Below are positions 1 through 9,268 of a stretch of DNA of 64,000 nt, piece after piece. The translations under genes and the position numbers were made by a program. The stretch is taken from positions 71,739 through 135,738 of the forward strand of contig NZ_CAXBDD010000004.1 of the NCBI RefSeq assembly GCF_963974515.1, in the 5' to 3' direction. The notes under the pieces were generated by a model. That model had not been told where the DNA came from. It worked only from the letters and a program-made list of their open reading frames with translations, and ran no database searches. Source of the stretch: Sunxiuqinia sp963974515. GTDB lineage: Bacteria; Bacteroidota; Bacteroidia; Bacteroidales; Prolixibacteraceae. Within the stretch, counting starts at the first letter, position 1; every line of letters starts with the position of its first letter.

Positions 1-30
1 CTCTTTATTTAATCGTACCTTATTCGCCAT
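1..30 (-). CDS. Possible 5' end of a gene running off the left edge
   Basis: On the minus strand an ATG at 30-28 opens a reading frame, MANKVRLNKE, that stays open to the window edge. Only ten codons are visible, so the product cannot be named. No TAnnTTTG promoter box was found just upstream. It could equally be chance. Confidence 0.25.
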   Translation of the reverse strand, partial: MANKVRLNKE

Positions 31-441
31 ATTTTTTCATTCTGGTTTTTTGCCGAATCCTATACTCATTCCATATTTTTAACCGGCAAGAATCCCCTAA
101 ATATACAATTTCTTCGGAATACTTAGCCCTCGATCCTGGCTGACAACCGATGAAATCTTTCAAAAGCTCTTTTGTTTGGCTGGCAGATCTGAACGGTGTT
201 TCAGGCTAAACATTTCATCACCTGTGTCAAACCACAAAGCAATGGGTGGACTTCGACGTGCTGTTTGAATCAGATGGCAGGGACAGAAAATCTTAATCTT
301 TGTGCTGGCATTCAAGTTGAACGGGTGTTAAAATTCAAACTCAAATAGTCCCAACTGTTTTCAATCGAATAAAACCGATTCGAAGTTAATTGGTATAGCA
401 GAAACGACAAATTTAAGCCTTTTATATTTTTGCAGGAAGGA
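31..441. other. Intergenic region, nothing recognised
   Basis: About 410 bases lie downstream of the butyrate kinase stop codon. No convincing ORF, RNA gene or strong terminator was seen. A plus-strand TATTTTTG at 426-433 matches the Bacteroidota -7 box but points into the 3' end of buk, antisense to it, and has no clear -33 partner, so it is probably chance in AT-rich DNA. Confidence 0.5.
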
Positions 442-1533
442 TTAAGGCATTTTAGGATTATACCTCTTAGCCTGCGTTTCATTCCGGGCTACCCGCAAGG
501 CATTATGCGCCAGAGCATCCAGTTCATCTTCTCCGGGATACACGAAAACCTGCGCTAAAAAACCGACCTTCTTTTCAATAAAATCGGTCAGGTATTGATT
601 GTAAGCAACGCCTCCTGTCAAGAGAATTCCATCCACATTTCCATTCAGCACTACCGCCATTTCACCAATTGTTTTGGCGACCTGATAGCCCATGGCATCC
701 TGAATCAACCGGGCCTTTTCGTTTCCCAGCCGGGCCAGCTCTTCCACTTCTTTGGCATTATTTGTTTTCAGATAAGCCACATAACCACCTTCGCCAAGCA
801 CCATTCGACGGACGTCCGACTTGGTCATCTGACTGTCGAAACACCAGTCGATCATTTGGCCGGTTGGCAAACCCCCACTCCGCTCCGGACTAAAAGGGCC
901 ATCACCATCCAGCCCATTGTTGACATCTACGACCCTGCCCTTTTTGTGAGCGCCCACAGAAATGCCGCCACCGAGGTGTGCTACAATCAAATTCAGGCTT
1001 TCGTATGCTGCACCTAGCTTTTTTGCATGCAGCCTGGCCGTTGCTTTCTGGTTTAAGGCATGAAATATCGATCGCTTCTCAAAAGCAGGATGTCCGGTAA
1101 TTCGGGCAATTTCATCCAGTTCATCCGTCACTACCGGATCGGCTATGTAGGCTTTGGCTCCCGGAATCTGGTTAGCAATAAAGTCGGCGATGAGTGGGCC
1201 AAGATTGCTGGCATGCTGTCCATAAATCCCTTCGCTGGCATGTTTCAGCATCAAATTATCGACCAGATAAACACCCGATTCCAACGGATAAGTTAGCCCC
1301 CCCCGCCCAATAATATATTTCAGGCTATCCACCTCAAAACCTTCTTCCATCAGTGCATCAATGATCATCCCCTTACGATAATCGAACTGCTTTAAAATGC
1401 TTTTGTAGCTCGACAATTCATCGATCGAATGGCGCAAGGTTCGGTTAAGCTTGCATTCCTCGTTATAGTAAACGGCGAACTTGGTCGAGGTCGAACCGGG
1501 ATTGATGGCTAATATTCGGTATTCATTGATCAT
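442..1533 (-). CDS. buk: Butyrate kinase
   Basis: This 363-residue protein belongs to the acetokinase family and is full length for butyrate kinase. It interconverts butyryl phosphate plus ADP and butyrate plus ATP in the cytoplasm, and branched-chain acyl phosphates are also possible. The N-terminal phosphate-binding signature is clear (LAINPGSTSTKFAVY), followed by the glycine-rich AHLGGGISVGAH segment and a late LLTGGVAYN motif. It starts one base after the ptb stop codon, so the two are certainly cotranscribed, with ptb supplying its substrate. It is distinct from the acetate kinase at 2625-3833, which is a separate paralog of the same fold. The ATG at 1533 is well placed, giving the usual N terminus. 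Whether the true product is butyrate or isobutyrate/isovalerate cannot be read from the sequence. Confidence 0.93.
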   Translation of the reverse strand: MINEYRILAINPGSTSTKFAVYYNEECKLNRTLRHSIDELSSYKSILKQFDYRKGMIIDALMEEGFEVDSLKYIIGRGGLTYPLESGVYLVDNLMLKHASEGIYGQHASNLGPLIADFIANQIPGAKAYIADPVVTDELDEIARITGHPAFEKRSIFHALNQKATARLHAKKLGAAYESLNLIVAHLGGGISVGAHKKGRVVDVNNGLDGDGPFSPERSGGLPTGQMIDWCFDSQMTKSDVRRMVLGEGGYVAYLKTNNAKEVEELARLGNEKARLIQDAMGYQVAKTIGEMAVVLNGNVDGILLTGGVAYNQYLTDFIEKKVGFLAQVFVYPGEDELDALAHNALRVARNETQAKRYNPKMP

Positions 1534-1534
1534 A

Positions 1535-2440
1535 TTAACGAGTCATTAATGTGGCCAAAACAATGGAATTCAACTTGGTTTGAGCGCTATCGCCTCGCGA
1601 TGACAAAACGGCCGGGACCTTTGCCCCGACCACCACCGCAGCTTGTTCGGAACGGCAGAGCCTGGTATTGGTCTTATAGAAAACATTGCCCGAATCGATG
1701 TTCGGAAAGAGCAGACAGTCTGCATCGCCGGCCACGTCAGACTGAATATTCTTTATCCGGGCTGACTCCTTGTCCAGAGCCACATCCAGGGCCATTGGCC
1801 CATCAACCAGACCACCGGGGAAATGTCCGTCAAGAGCCATCTTTTTCAGTCTTCCCGCATCGGCGCAAGCCGGAATTGATTTGATAATCTGTTCGGTAGG
1901 CGCAATCATGGCCACTTTGGGCAGAGCAATTCCCAACTTCTGACCCACCTGAATCAGATACCGGATCATGATTTCTTTTTGCTTTAATGTTGGTAAAGGA
2001 ATAATCGCCACATCGGTTACAATTAATAACTTGTGATAGGCCGGATTATCAATCAGCGAAACATGTGTCAGCAAACCTCCGGGCTCAACCAGACCAAATT
2101 GCTTGTTTAGAATGGCTCGCATGTATTTATCGGTATTAATTAAGCCCTTCATCACCAGACTGGCCTTTCCTTCCTGAATTAGCCGAACGGCAGCCAAGGC
2201 TGCTTGTTCATCTGTTTCGGCATGAAGAAGTTCGAAATTTCCCACATTAACTCCAAGCTGTTTGCAAGTTTCCTCAATTTGGGATTGATCGCCTGTTAAA
2301 ATTACATCAATAATGCCAAGTTTACGGGCTTGCTCGGCTGCCTCAATACTATGACCATCCACGCCGTTCACCACAACCATTCGTTGTTTGGGGCGATCTT
2401 TCGCTGACAAAACCAGGTCGGCTAAATGTTTTGCGTTCAT
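1535..2440 (-). CDS. ptb: Phosphate butyryltransferase
   Basis: This 301-residue protein of the phosphate acetyl/butyryltransferase family converts butyryl-CoA plus phosphate to butyryl phosphate and CoA. Family features include the early VVVNGVDGHSIEAA segment, the KGLINTDKYMRAIL segment and the late DCLLFPNIDSGNVFYK motif found in acyl-phosphate-forming transferases. It is shorter than, and clearly different from, the Pta protein at 4854-5858. It lies upstream of buk with one base between, so the pair makes ATP from acyl-CoA. A hairpin terminator at 2529-2565 lies between ackA and this gene, so the ptb-buk pair probably has its own promoter or depends on readthrough. No clean TAnnTTTG box was found in the short region before the ATG. 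Confidence 0.93.
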   Translation of the reverse strand: MNAKHLADLVLSAKDRPKQRMVVVNGVDGHSIEAAEQARKLGIIDVILTGDQSQIEETCKQLGVNVGNFELLHAETDEQAALAAVRLIQEGKASLVMKGLINTDKYMRAILNKQFGLVEPGGLLTHVSLIDNPAYHKLLIVTDVAIIPLPTLKQKEIMIRYLIQVGQKLGIALPKVAMIAPTEQIIKSIPACADAGRLKKMALDGHFPGGLVDGPMALDVALDKESARIKNIQSDVAGDADCLLFPNIDSGNVFYKTNTRLCRSEQAAVVVGAKVPAVLSSRGDSAQTKLNSIVLATLMTR

Positions 2441-2528
2441 TCTTTCGTTTTATGGAGGTGAAAATACAATAAGAACAGTTGAATTTACAGAACAAATATC
2501 AATCTAAAAAAATGTTTTTAAACCCCTG

Positions 2529-2565
2529 AAAAACAAAACATCCGACACATTACTGTATCGGATGT
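2529..2565 (-). terminator. Intrinsic terminator after ackA
   Basis: On the minus strand ACATCCGA and TCGGATGT form an 8-bp stem, extended by a G-T pair and ACA/TGT to a GTAA tetraloop. The tail is TTTGTTTTT. It sits 60 bases after the ackA stop codon and separates pta-hbd-ackA from ptb-buk. Confidence 0.75.
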
Positions 2566-2624
2566 CAAACGGAAAATATTTTTAACCCTGAACTTTCGGA
2601 TTACGACCTTAGCGCCCGAAAAAC

Positions 2625-3833
2625 TTACGATTTGGCAAGTTCGAGAACTTTCTTTTCCGTATCCAAGGCGATCATTAATTCTTCATTTGTTGGAACGACC
2701 ATAATTTTTACAGGCGAATCGTCCGTACTTATAATTCCTTCCGAACGGAAGCCTTTATTCTTCTCTTCATCTAAATGAATGCCGAGAAATTCCAATCCGC
2801 TAGCCACTCCAAAACGGGTTGTATCAGCGTTTTCTCCAATTCCTCCGGTCAAAATCAGAATATCCAATCCCCCCATCGCGGCAATGTACGAACCAATATA
2901 TTTTTTTACCCGGTAATTATAAATATCCAAAGCCATTTTAGCGCGTTCGTTGCCCTTGGCTTTTGCGTCTTCTATTTCGCGCATATCCGATGAAATACCA
3001 GACAATCCGAGCATACCGCTGTGCTTATTGAACAAAGTGCTGGCTGATTTTGTGCCCAATTCTTCTTTCTCCATGATGTAAGTGGCCACTCCAATATCCA
3101 AATCACCTGAGCGGGTTCCCATCACCAATCCTTCCAGTGGAGTGAATCCCATGCTGGTGTCGAATGACTTACCATCTTTTACCGCGGCGACCGAAGCGCC
3201 ATTTCCCAAATGGCAGGAAATAATCTTTTGGTTTTCGAAATCACGTCCCAGTAGTTCGCAGGCCCGTTTGGTCACGTAGCGATGGCTGGTGCCGTGAAAA
3301 CCGTAACGGCGAATTTTATATTTTTCGTAAAGCACGTAAGGAATTCCGTACATGTAGGATTGTGGTTCCATCGTTTGATGAAAAGCGGTATCGAAAACAC
3401 CAACCTGAGGAATTCCCGGAATCAGTTCTTCCATGGCGTTGATCCCTTTCAGGTTTGGTGGATTGTGCAAGGGAGCCAAATCAGTACACTTCACCAGCGC
3501 TTCAATCACTTCATCGGTAATCAGCTCACTGGCATGAAAATATTCACCTCCATGTACGACACGATGACCAACCGCGTCAATCTCTTCCAGGTTATTCAGG
3601 CAACCATATTTTTGGCTGGTCAGAACTCCCAAAATATATTCCACCCCACTTTTGTGGTCCAAAATTTCGCCTTCAAAAACAATTTGTCTTCCATCCTCAT
3701 GATGGTGTTTTAAAAATGAGCCTTTCATGCCCAGTTTTTCAACCCCTCCCTTGGCAACCACAAGTTGGCCATCCATGTTGAAAAGTTGATATTTTATGGA
3801 ACTGCTTCCGCAGTTAAGTACCAGAATCTTCAT
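2625..3833 (-). CDS. ackA: Acetate kinase
   Basis: At 402 residues this is full length for AckA, which transfers phosphate between acetyl phosphate and ADP to make acetate and ATP. The N-terminal signature MKILVLNCGSSSIKYQLF and the second acetokinase signature around FHGTSHRYVTKRA are intact. The GNGASV, GFTPLEGLVMGTR and ILTGGIGENAD motifs that build the nucleotide and acetate sites are also present. It follows the Hbd-like gene by 28 bases and is the third gene of a pta-hbd-ackA block on the minus strand, followed by a strong hairpin terminator. With pta it forms the standard acetate branch of fermentation. The neighbouring ptb-buk pair provides the butyrate branch. Confidence 0.97.
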   Translation of the reverse strand: MKILVLNCGSSSIKYQLFNMDGQLVVAKGGVEKLGMKGSFLKHHHEDGRQIVFEGEILDHKSGVEYILGVLTSQKYGCLNNLEEIDAVGHRVVHGGEYFHASELITDEVIEALVKCTDLAPLHNPPNLKGINAMEELIPGIPQVGVFDTAFHQTMEPQSYMYGIPYVLYEKYKIRRYGFHGTSHRYVTKRACELLGRDFENQKIISCHLGNGASVAAVKDGKSFDTSMGFTPLEGLVMGTRSGDLDIGVATYIMEKEELGTKSASTLFNKHSGMLGLSGISSDMREIEDAKAKGNERAKMALDIYNYRVKKYIGSYIAAMGGLDILILTGGIGENADTTRFGVASGLEFLGIHLDEEKNKGFRSEGIISTDDSPVKIMVVPTNEELMIALDTEKKVLELAKS

Positions 3834-3861
3834 TCCTTCAATATTTTCGTTGAGATTGTTT

Positions 3862-4842
3862 TTAACAGATGGTTGAGCTGGTTGCGCTGTTCAAAATCCG
3901 GTTGCCTTCTCCATCGTATTCATAAAAGCCTTTTCCGGTTGATATGCCAAGCTGTTTGGCCCGGACCAAGCGTTTGATAATCGGTGATGGCTTAAAATGA
4001 ACATCACCAAACTCGGCATAAATATTCTCCATCCAGCGAACAATTTTATCCAGTCCCATCTTATCGGCAACTTCAAATGGTCCCAATCTCATCCCTTGTC
4101 CTATTTTCATGGTGGTATCAATATCTTCCATGGTGGCTACGCCTTCCATCAAAATTTCACAAGCTTCATTGAGCAAAACCACAAAAAGGCGAACACTGAC
4201 CAAGCCTGCGGATTCTTCAACCGGAATTATTTTCCGGTTGATTAAACGGACAAACTGACAAACTTTCGCGTAAGATTCATCGGAAGTGTACAATCCTTTG
4301 ACCACTTCCATAATCCGGGCTTCGCGCGATGAAACCGAAAAATGAAAGCTGACACAGCGATCCTTGTATTTCATCTCCGACGAAAGTTCGGTAATAATAA
4401 TGGTGGTTGAGTTCGTGCCGATAATGCAATCACGATCAACCACTTCTTCGACCTTCCGGAAGATTTTCTTGCGTTCCTTGATTTTGCCTCCCCGATTAAC
4501 TGCTCGGATGGATTCCACCACAAAATCACAACCTGCTAAATCCTTGTAATCAAGGGTTCCTTTTATCCTTGAAAGAATAGCTCGTTTCTCACCTTGGGTC
4601 AACCCCCAATGTTCAATTCGATGATCGAGAATTTTTTCGATATTGCGATAGGCATCTCTGATTTTATCTTCGCTAACTTCAATAAAAACTACCTCAATAC
4701 CATAGAAACTGGCCACTCGGGCAATGTTTTGTCCAACAAGCCCACAACCAACAATTCCAATTTTTGAGAATAAGGCTTTGGAAACCTTTTTCTTAATTAA
4801 ACCAAATTCTTCAATTGGTTCATAAATCACTTCACTAGCCAT
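3862..4842 (-). CDS. Diverged 3-hydroxyacyl-CoA dehydrogenase (Hbd-like)
   Basis: This is a 326-residue protein if it starts at the ATG at 4842, eleven bases after the pta stop; a longer frame to 4923 would overlap pta by 70 bases and adds no recognisable domain. The Rossmann GxGxxG motif is seen as VGCGLVGQNIARVA near residue 31, and the C-terminal helical domain near IDTTMKIGQGMRLGPFEVADKMGLD. The catalytic dyad is kept: His167 and Glu179, twelve residues apart. However, the FFNP loop that normally follows the His reads FSVSS, the active-site Asn of GFIVNR is Val217, and the SNTSS segment is TNSTT. The protein is also about 40 residues longer than typical Hbd (about 282). Position between pta and ackA suggests a role in acyl-CoA fermentation, but the substrate may differ from 3-hydroxybutyryl-CoA. 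Confidence 0.8.
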   Translation of the reverse strand: MASEVIYEPIEEFGLIKKKVSKALFSKIGIVGCGLVGQNIARVASFYGIEVVFIEVSEDKIRDAYRNIEKILDHRIEHWGLTQGEKRAILSRIKGTLDYKDLAGCDFVVESIRAVNRGGKIKERKKIFRKVEEVVDRDCIIGTNSTTIIITELSSEMKYKDRCVSFHFSVSSREARIMEVVKGLYTSDESYAKVCQFVRLINRKIIPVEESAGLVSVRLFVVLLNEACEILMEGVATMEDIDTTMKIGQGMRLGPFEVADKMGLDKIVRWMENIYAEFGDVHFKPSPIIKRLVRAKQLGISTGKGFYEYDGEGNRILNSATSSTIC

Positions 4843-4853
4843 TTCAACTTTAT

Positions 4854-5858
4854 TTACTCGAACGAGGCAGCAGCCTGGTTGGAGGTAATTGCTACCATAT
4901 TTACAATATCGCTCACCGAGCAACCACGCGACAAATCATTGATTGGAGCCGCCATACCCTGAAGAACCGGGCCAATAGCTTCGGCTTTTGCCAGCCGCTG
5001 CACCAGTTTATAACCAATGTTGGCTGCTTCCAAGCCTGGAAAAACCAGGATATTTGCCCGGCCGGCCACTTCACTTTCTGGAGCTTTCAAGCGGGCCACT
5101 TCTGGAATTAAAGCCGCATCCAGCTGTAGTTCACCATCAATTTTCAAGTCGGGTGCCATTTCTTTGGCAATCCGCGTGGCGTTCACCACTTTATCGACCC
5201 GTTCGTGCTGTGCACTTCCCTTAGTCGAAAAACTGAGCATGGCCACACGTGGTTCCATACCTACGATTGCTTTCGCCGTTTTGGCTGTTGTCACAGCTAT
5301 TTCAGCCAGCTCGCGCTCATTCGGATCAGGCATTACTGCACAGTCAGCAAACACAAGAATTCCATCATGTCCAAAGTGCGGATCGTTCATGAACATCAAA
5401 AAAGCTCCGGAGACCACACTGACTCCCGGCAAGGTTTTCACAAACTGGAAAGCCGGACGCAACACATCCCCTGTGGCATTCACGGCACCGGCAATTTCGC
5501 CATCGGCATCGCCACTCTTAATCATCAATGGGGCAAACACCAGCGGGTCGTTCAATAAATCAAGCGCCGCTTCTTTGGTTAAGCCTTTCGACTTTCTGAT
5601 TTCCACCATCAGGTCAGCATACTGCGACCGGCGTTCATCTGTTTTTGGATCAATCAGCACGGCTCCTTTGATGTTGACGCCACATTCTCCGGCGGCCTGC
5701 ATAATTTCTACCGGATTTCCCAATAAAATAATCCGGGCAATATTTTCATTTAAGATAATTTCTGTGGCTCTCAAAGTCCGGGGTTCTGTCCCTTCCGGGA
5801 GTACAATCCGCTTTTGATAGCTCTGCGAGTTTTTGATAATACGTTCAAGTAATTTCAT
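4854..5858 (-). CDS. pta: Phosphate acetyltransferase
   Basis: This 334-residue protein is the short, single-domain form of Pta, without the N-terminal DRTGG regulatory part of the enterobacterial enzyme. It exchanges CoA and phosphate on the acetyl group, feeding AckA. Family motifs include RIVLPEGTEPRTLRA at the N terminus, SGDADGEIAGAVNATGDVLR, VFADCAVMPDPN, and the late NILVFPGLEAANIGYKL. It is the first gene of the minus-strand block pta-hbd-ackA. A candidate -7 box (TACTTTTG, 6065-6072) lies about 200 bases upstream, which would give an unusually long leader compared with other genes in the window. Confidence 0.96.
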   Translation of the reverse strand: MKLLERIIKNSQSYQKRIVLPEGTEPRTLRATEIILNENIARIILLGNPVEIMQAAGECGVNIKGAVLIDPKTDERRSQYADLMVEIRKSKGLTKEAALDLLNDPLVFAPLMIKSGDADGEIAGAVNATGDVLRPAFQFVKTLPGVSVVSGAFLMFMNDPHFGHDGILVFADCAVMPDPNERELAEIAVTTAKTAKAIVGMEPRVAMLSFSTKGSAQHERVDKVVNATRIAKEMAPDLKIDGELQLDAALIPEVARLKAPESEVAGRANILVFPGLEAANIGYKLVQRLAKAEAIGPVLQGMAAPINDLSRGCSVSDIVNMVAITSNQAAASFE

Positions 5859-6064
5859 TCGAAAAAAACTTATCTGATTTATTTAATATCTGCTGATTAT
5901 TCGGCTCACATCCTTTTCAAAGAAGAAACCGACACACCAACAATTTTTCTTTTCCACTTTTAACCTCCACACAAACCGCTGCCTCCTGCCATACTGCTAT
6001 CTGTTACGGTTGTCTTCAACTGAAAGTTTAAGATTTTTAACTTTTGAGTAAAAGATTCAAAATG

Positions 6065-6072
6065 CAAAAGTA
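6065..6072 (-). promoter_or_regulatory. Candidate -7 box for the pta operon
   Basis: The minus strand reads TACTTTTG, an exact match to the Bacteroidota TAnnTTTG box. No good TTG/TTTG element was seen 19-21 bases upstream, and it would give a leader of about 200 bases. Tentative. Confidence 0.35.
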
Positions 6073-6291
6073 GCTAAAATAACGTGTTAATATTCGCCGA
6101 ACAGGTTAATTATTTGTCAATCCTGAGAAATATGAGCCTCCATATATACTGCTTTCTGGCAGGAAACGATTGATTTTGCAATCGATTGCATTAATCCGCC
6201 TTCCAGTTTAAGAAATTCATAAGATTGCTTTTTTCTGTCTCGTCGCAGTTGACTCAATCCGTATAATTCTGTAAAACCATCATGCGAAAGC

Positions 6292-6323
6292 TTGTCTGTC
6301 ACGAAAATAAATTGATATTTTTG
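6292..6323 (+). promoter_or_regulatory. Promoter of the FAD/FeS dehydrogenase
   Basis: TTG at 6292-6294 and TATTTTTG at 6316-6323 are separated by 21 bases, matching the Bacteroidota -33/-7 promoter pattern. Transcription would start near 6329-6331, about 16 bases before the ATG at 6347. Confidence 0.6.
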
Positions 6324-6346
6324 TTTGGTTCGAAACTTGTTCAACT

Positions 6347-9268
6347 ATGAAATCAACCGATCCATTTTATCTTCTGAAACAATCGCTCGAAGGTGAGGTA
6401 TACACCAGCAATGTACAGCGGATTATCTATGCAACCGATGCTTCATCATACCGTGAAATTCCGCAGGCTGTGTGTAAACCCAGGTCGGACGAAGACCTCT
6501 CCAAGATTATCGCTTTTGCAAGCGAGCATCAAACGTCGGTGATTCCGAGGGCTGGAGGCACTTCACTGGCCGGACAGGTTGTAGGAAAAGGGATTGTGGT
6601 GGACATTTCGAAGTACCTGAATAGAATTGTGGAATTCAACCCTGAAGAACGATGGATAGTGGTTGAACCCGGCGTTAATCTAGCAGAACTGAACCAGTTT
6701 TTGGAACCTCATGATTTGCAATATGGCCCGGAGACATCGACCGCTAATCGCTGCTGTATTGGCGGCATGGTAGGCAACAACTCCTGCGGATTGCATTCCT
6801 TGATATACGGCAGTGCCCGTGATCATATTCTTGAAGCTGACTGCCTGCTTTCTGATGGGTCGTCCGTTGTTTTCAAAGCCCTGTCGACCGATGAGTTTCA
6901 CGCCAAGTGTTCCGGTAACCCGGAAAGCCTGGAAACCAAAATCTATCAAAACCTCAAAGCAACACTCTCAAATCCATCCAACCAGGAAAGCATCCGAAGT
7001 GAATACCCCGATCCAAAAGTAGTGCGAAGAAACAACGGATATGCACTGGATGCCTTGCTCGAAACCGATCCTTTTACTGGAAACGGCAAAAAAATAAATG
7101 TTTGCAAACTACTGGCCGGAAGCGAAGGAACGCTGGCTTTTTCAACGCGGTTCAAACTCAACCTCATCCCGCTCCCACCCAAACACAAAGGTCTGGTATG
7201 TGCACATTTCAATAGCTTACAGGAGGCCTACCGTGGAAACCTGGTGGCCTTGAAGCACCAACCAGGAGCCATTGAACTGATGGACGATATCATTATGAAT
7301 TGCACCAAGGAAAACATTGAGCAACGCAAAAACCGTTTTTTCATTCAAGGTGATCCGAAAGCCATGCTGATGATTGAGTTTGCGCGTGAAACCGAGGAAG
7401 AAATTCATGCTATCGCAACAAAGCTGGAAGCTGATTTTCGTGCGGCTCATCTGGGATATCATTTTCCATTGGTGCTGGGGAACGACAAAATCAAGCGAGT
7501 ATGGGCCCTCCGCACAGCAGGACTTGGCTTGCTGTCCAATATTCCCGGAGACAGACGAAGCGTAACCGTTATTGAAGACACCGCTGTCGCTCCCGAATAT
7601 TTACCGGACTACATGGATGAGTTTGACCAAATTCTGGCAAAGTACGGACTGAGTTGTGTAAAATACGCACACATCGCCACGGGCGAAATCCATCTGCGCC
7701 CGCTTCTAAATCTAAAGGATGAAGCCGATGTTGAACTTTATCACACTATTGCTGCTGAAATTGCCACCCTTGTAAAAAAATACAAAGGCTCGTTGAGTGG
7801 GGAGCATGGCGACGGACGGCTTCGAGGTGAATTCATTCCATTTATGCTGGGTGAGCAAAACTACCAGCTAATAAAAGAACTCAAGCGAACCTGGGACCCC
7901 AACAATTTGCTGAATCCTGGAAAAATAGTGGATACGCCACCCATCACGGAGAATTTGCGTTACCAGATTAGCCAGACGCGGGAGTTTGAAACCACTTTTG
8001 ATTTTTCGGAGCAGAAAGGATTCTTACGAGCAATTGAAAAATGCAATGGCTCGGGCGACTGCCGAAAAAGCGTCGCCATTGGCGGCGGCATGTGTCCCAC
8101 GTTTATGGCCACCAAAGATGAAGACAAGACTACCCGAGGCCGCGCCAACATTTTACGAGAATTTCTAACTCGGTCTGATAAGGCCAGTCCATTTGATCAT
8201 GAAGAAATATACGAGGTGCTGGATTTGTGCATTTCGTGTAAAGCCTGCAAGTCCGAATGTCCTTCGAACGTGGATATGGCCAAGTTTAAGGCTGAATTTC
8301 TACAGCACTATTATGAGCTTCATGGCATTCCTTTCCGAACTCGTTTGATCGCCTATCTTCCACGATTAAACCAATTAGGACGGATTGTACGGCCACTCAC
8401 GAATTTCATCATCGGAACAAAAACCTTTAAAACACTCATCGGCTTTGCTCCTGAACGTAAAATTCCAAGCCTATCCAAACTGAGCTTACGGGAGTGGTAT
8501 AAAAAACCCATTCTTTTGAATGGCACCAACACACGAAAAGTGTACCTGTTTGCCGATGAATTCACGAATGAAAACGAAAGTGAAATTGGCATTAAAACAA
8601 TCTTATTACTTAACCGGCTGGGCTACGAAGTGGCCATTCCAAAGCATCACGAAAGCGGGCGCACCTTCCTGTCGAAAGGCCTGGTAAAAACTGCCAGGCA
8701 ACTGGCCAACAAAAATGTCCAAAACTTGTATCCCATCATAGGTGAAACCTCCCCACTGCTTGGAATTGAACCATCAGCTATCCTGGCATTTCGTGACGAA
8801 TATCCAGAACTCGTTGATGCCAGCTTGAAAAATCAAGCCTTGGAACTTTCAAAACACACCCTGATGCTGGATGAATTTATTGCTGCGGAATTTGATCAGG
8901 GCAACATTGACGCTTCACTGTTTACCACCGAGATCCGGGAGATCAAACTGCATGGACATTGTCAGCAGAAAGCGGTGGCATCCACAGCTCCAACCAAAAG
9001 GATGTTGGAAATTCCGATCAACTATACTGTTTGCGAAATTCCAAGCGGTTGCTGTGGTATGGCCGGATCATTTGGATATGAGAAAGAACATTACGAACTG
9101 AGCCAAAAAATTGGGGAGTTGGTTTTGTTGCCTGCTGTTCGCCAAACGCCAACCGAAACCATCATCTCAGCTCCGGGAACATCCTGCCGACATCAAATAG
9201 TAGAAGGTACCGGGCGTCGAGCCTCGCACCCAGTCGAAATCCTGTATGAAGCATTAAAGGTCAGGTAA
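6347..9268 (+). CDS. Fused FAD-binding and Fe-S oxidoreductase (GlcD-GlcF / YdiJ type)
   Basis: This 973-residue protein is a fusion of a GlcD-like FAD-binding dehydrogenase and a GlcF-like iron-sulfur protein, as in E. coli YdiJ. The N-terminal half has the PCMH FAD-binding fold (PRAGGTSLAGQVVGKG, GNNSCGLHSL, LAGSEGTLAF) and the C-terminal FAD-oxidase part (GEIHLRPLLNL, SGEHGDGRLRGEF, LNPGKIVD). The second half has a 4Fe-4S region with CNGSGDCRKS and CISCKACKSECPSNVDMAK. It ends with a cysteine-rich CCG domain (GHCQQKA, SGCCGMAGSFGYE). Such enzymes oxidise D-2-hydroxy acids (D-lactate, D-2-hydroxyglutarate, glycolate) and pass electrons to a membrane or cytoplasmic acceptor; the exact substrate cannot be read here. 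It is transcribed alone from its own promoter, divergently from pta. Confidence 0.88.
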   Translation: MKSTDPFYLLKQSLEGEVYTSNVQRIIYATDASSYREIPQAVCKPRSDEDLSKIIAFASEHQTSVIPRAGGTSLAGQVVGKGIVVDISKYLNRIVEFNPEERWIVVEPGVNLAELNQFLEPHDLQYGPETSTANRCCIGGMVGNNSCGLHSLIYGSARDHILEADCLLSDGSSVVFKALSTDEFHAKCSGNPESLETKIYQNLKATLSNPSNQESIRSEYPDPKVVRRNNGYALDALLETDPFTGNGKKINVCKLLAGSEGTLAFSTRFKLNLIPLPPKHKGLVCAHFNSLQEAYRGNLVALKHQPGAIELMDDIIMNCTKENIEQRKNRFFIQGDPKAMLMIEFARETEEEIHAIATKLEADFRAAHLGYHFPLVLGNDKIKRVWALRTAGLGLLSNIPGDRRSVTVIEDTAVAPEYLPDYMDEFDQILAKYGLSCVKYAHIATGEIHLRPLLNLKDEADVELYHTIAAEIATLVKKYKGSLSGEHGDGRLRGEFIPFMLGEQNYQLIKELKRTWDPNNLLNPGKIVDTPPITENLRYQISQTREFETTFDFSEQKGFLRAIEKCNGSGDCRKSVAIGGGMCPTFMATKDEDKTTRGRANILREFLTRSDKASPFDHEEIYEVLDLCISCKACKSECPSNVDMAKFKAEFLQHYYELHGIPFRTRLIAYLPRLNQLGRIVRPLTNFIIGTKTFKTLIGFAPERKIPSLSKLSLREWYKKPILLNGTNTRKVYLFADEFTNENESEIGIKTILLLNRLGYEVAIPKHHESGRTFLSKGLVKTARQLANKNVQNLYPIIGETSPLLGIEPSAILAFRDEYPELVDASLKNQALELSKHTLMLDEFIAAEFDQGNIDASLFTTEIREIKLHGHCQQKAVASTAPTKRMLEIPINYTVCEIPSGCCGMAGSFGYEKEHYELSQKIGELVLLPAVRQTPTETIISAPGTSCRHQIVEGTGRRASHPVEILYEALKVR

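Larger units (their letters stand above)
5859..6346. other. Divergent intergenic region between pta and the FAD/FeS dehydrogenase
   Basis: About 490 bases separate two divergent genes. A clear plus-strand promoter sits at 6292-6323 and a weaker minus-strand candidate at 6065-6072. A 75-codon minus ORF at 6117-6344 overlaps the plus promoter and shows no family features, so it is not called. No riboswitch or RNA gene was recognised. Confidence 0.5.

Noticed and set aside
426..433. Plus-strand TATTTTTG as an antisense promoter into buk
   Set aside because: No -33 element and no gene to serve; likely chance.
5017..5817. 266-codon plus ORF antisense to pta
   Set aside because: It is a shadow of the pta reading frame; Ser/Ala/Ile-rich composition with no domain.
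6117..6344. 75-codon minus ORF upstream of the FAD/FeS dehydrogenase
   Set aside because: It overlaps the plus-strand promoter, has no family features, and its start nearly touches the start of the divergent gene.
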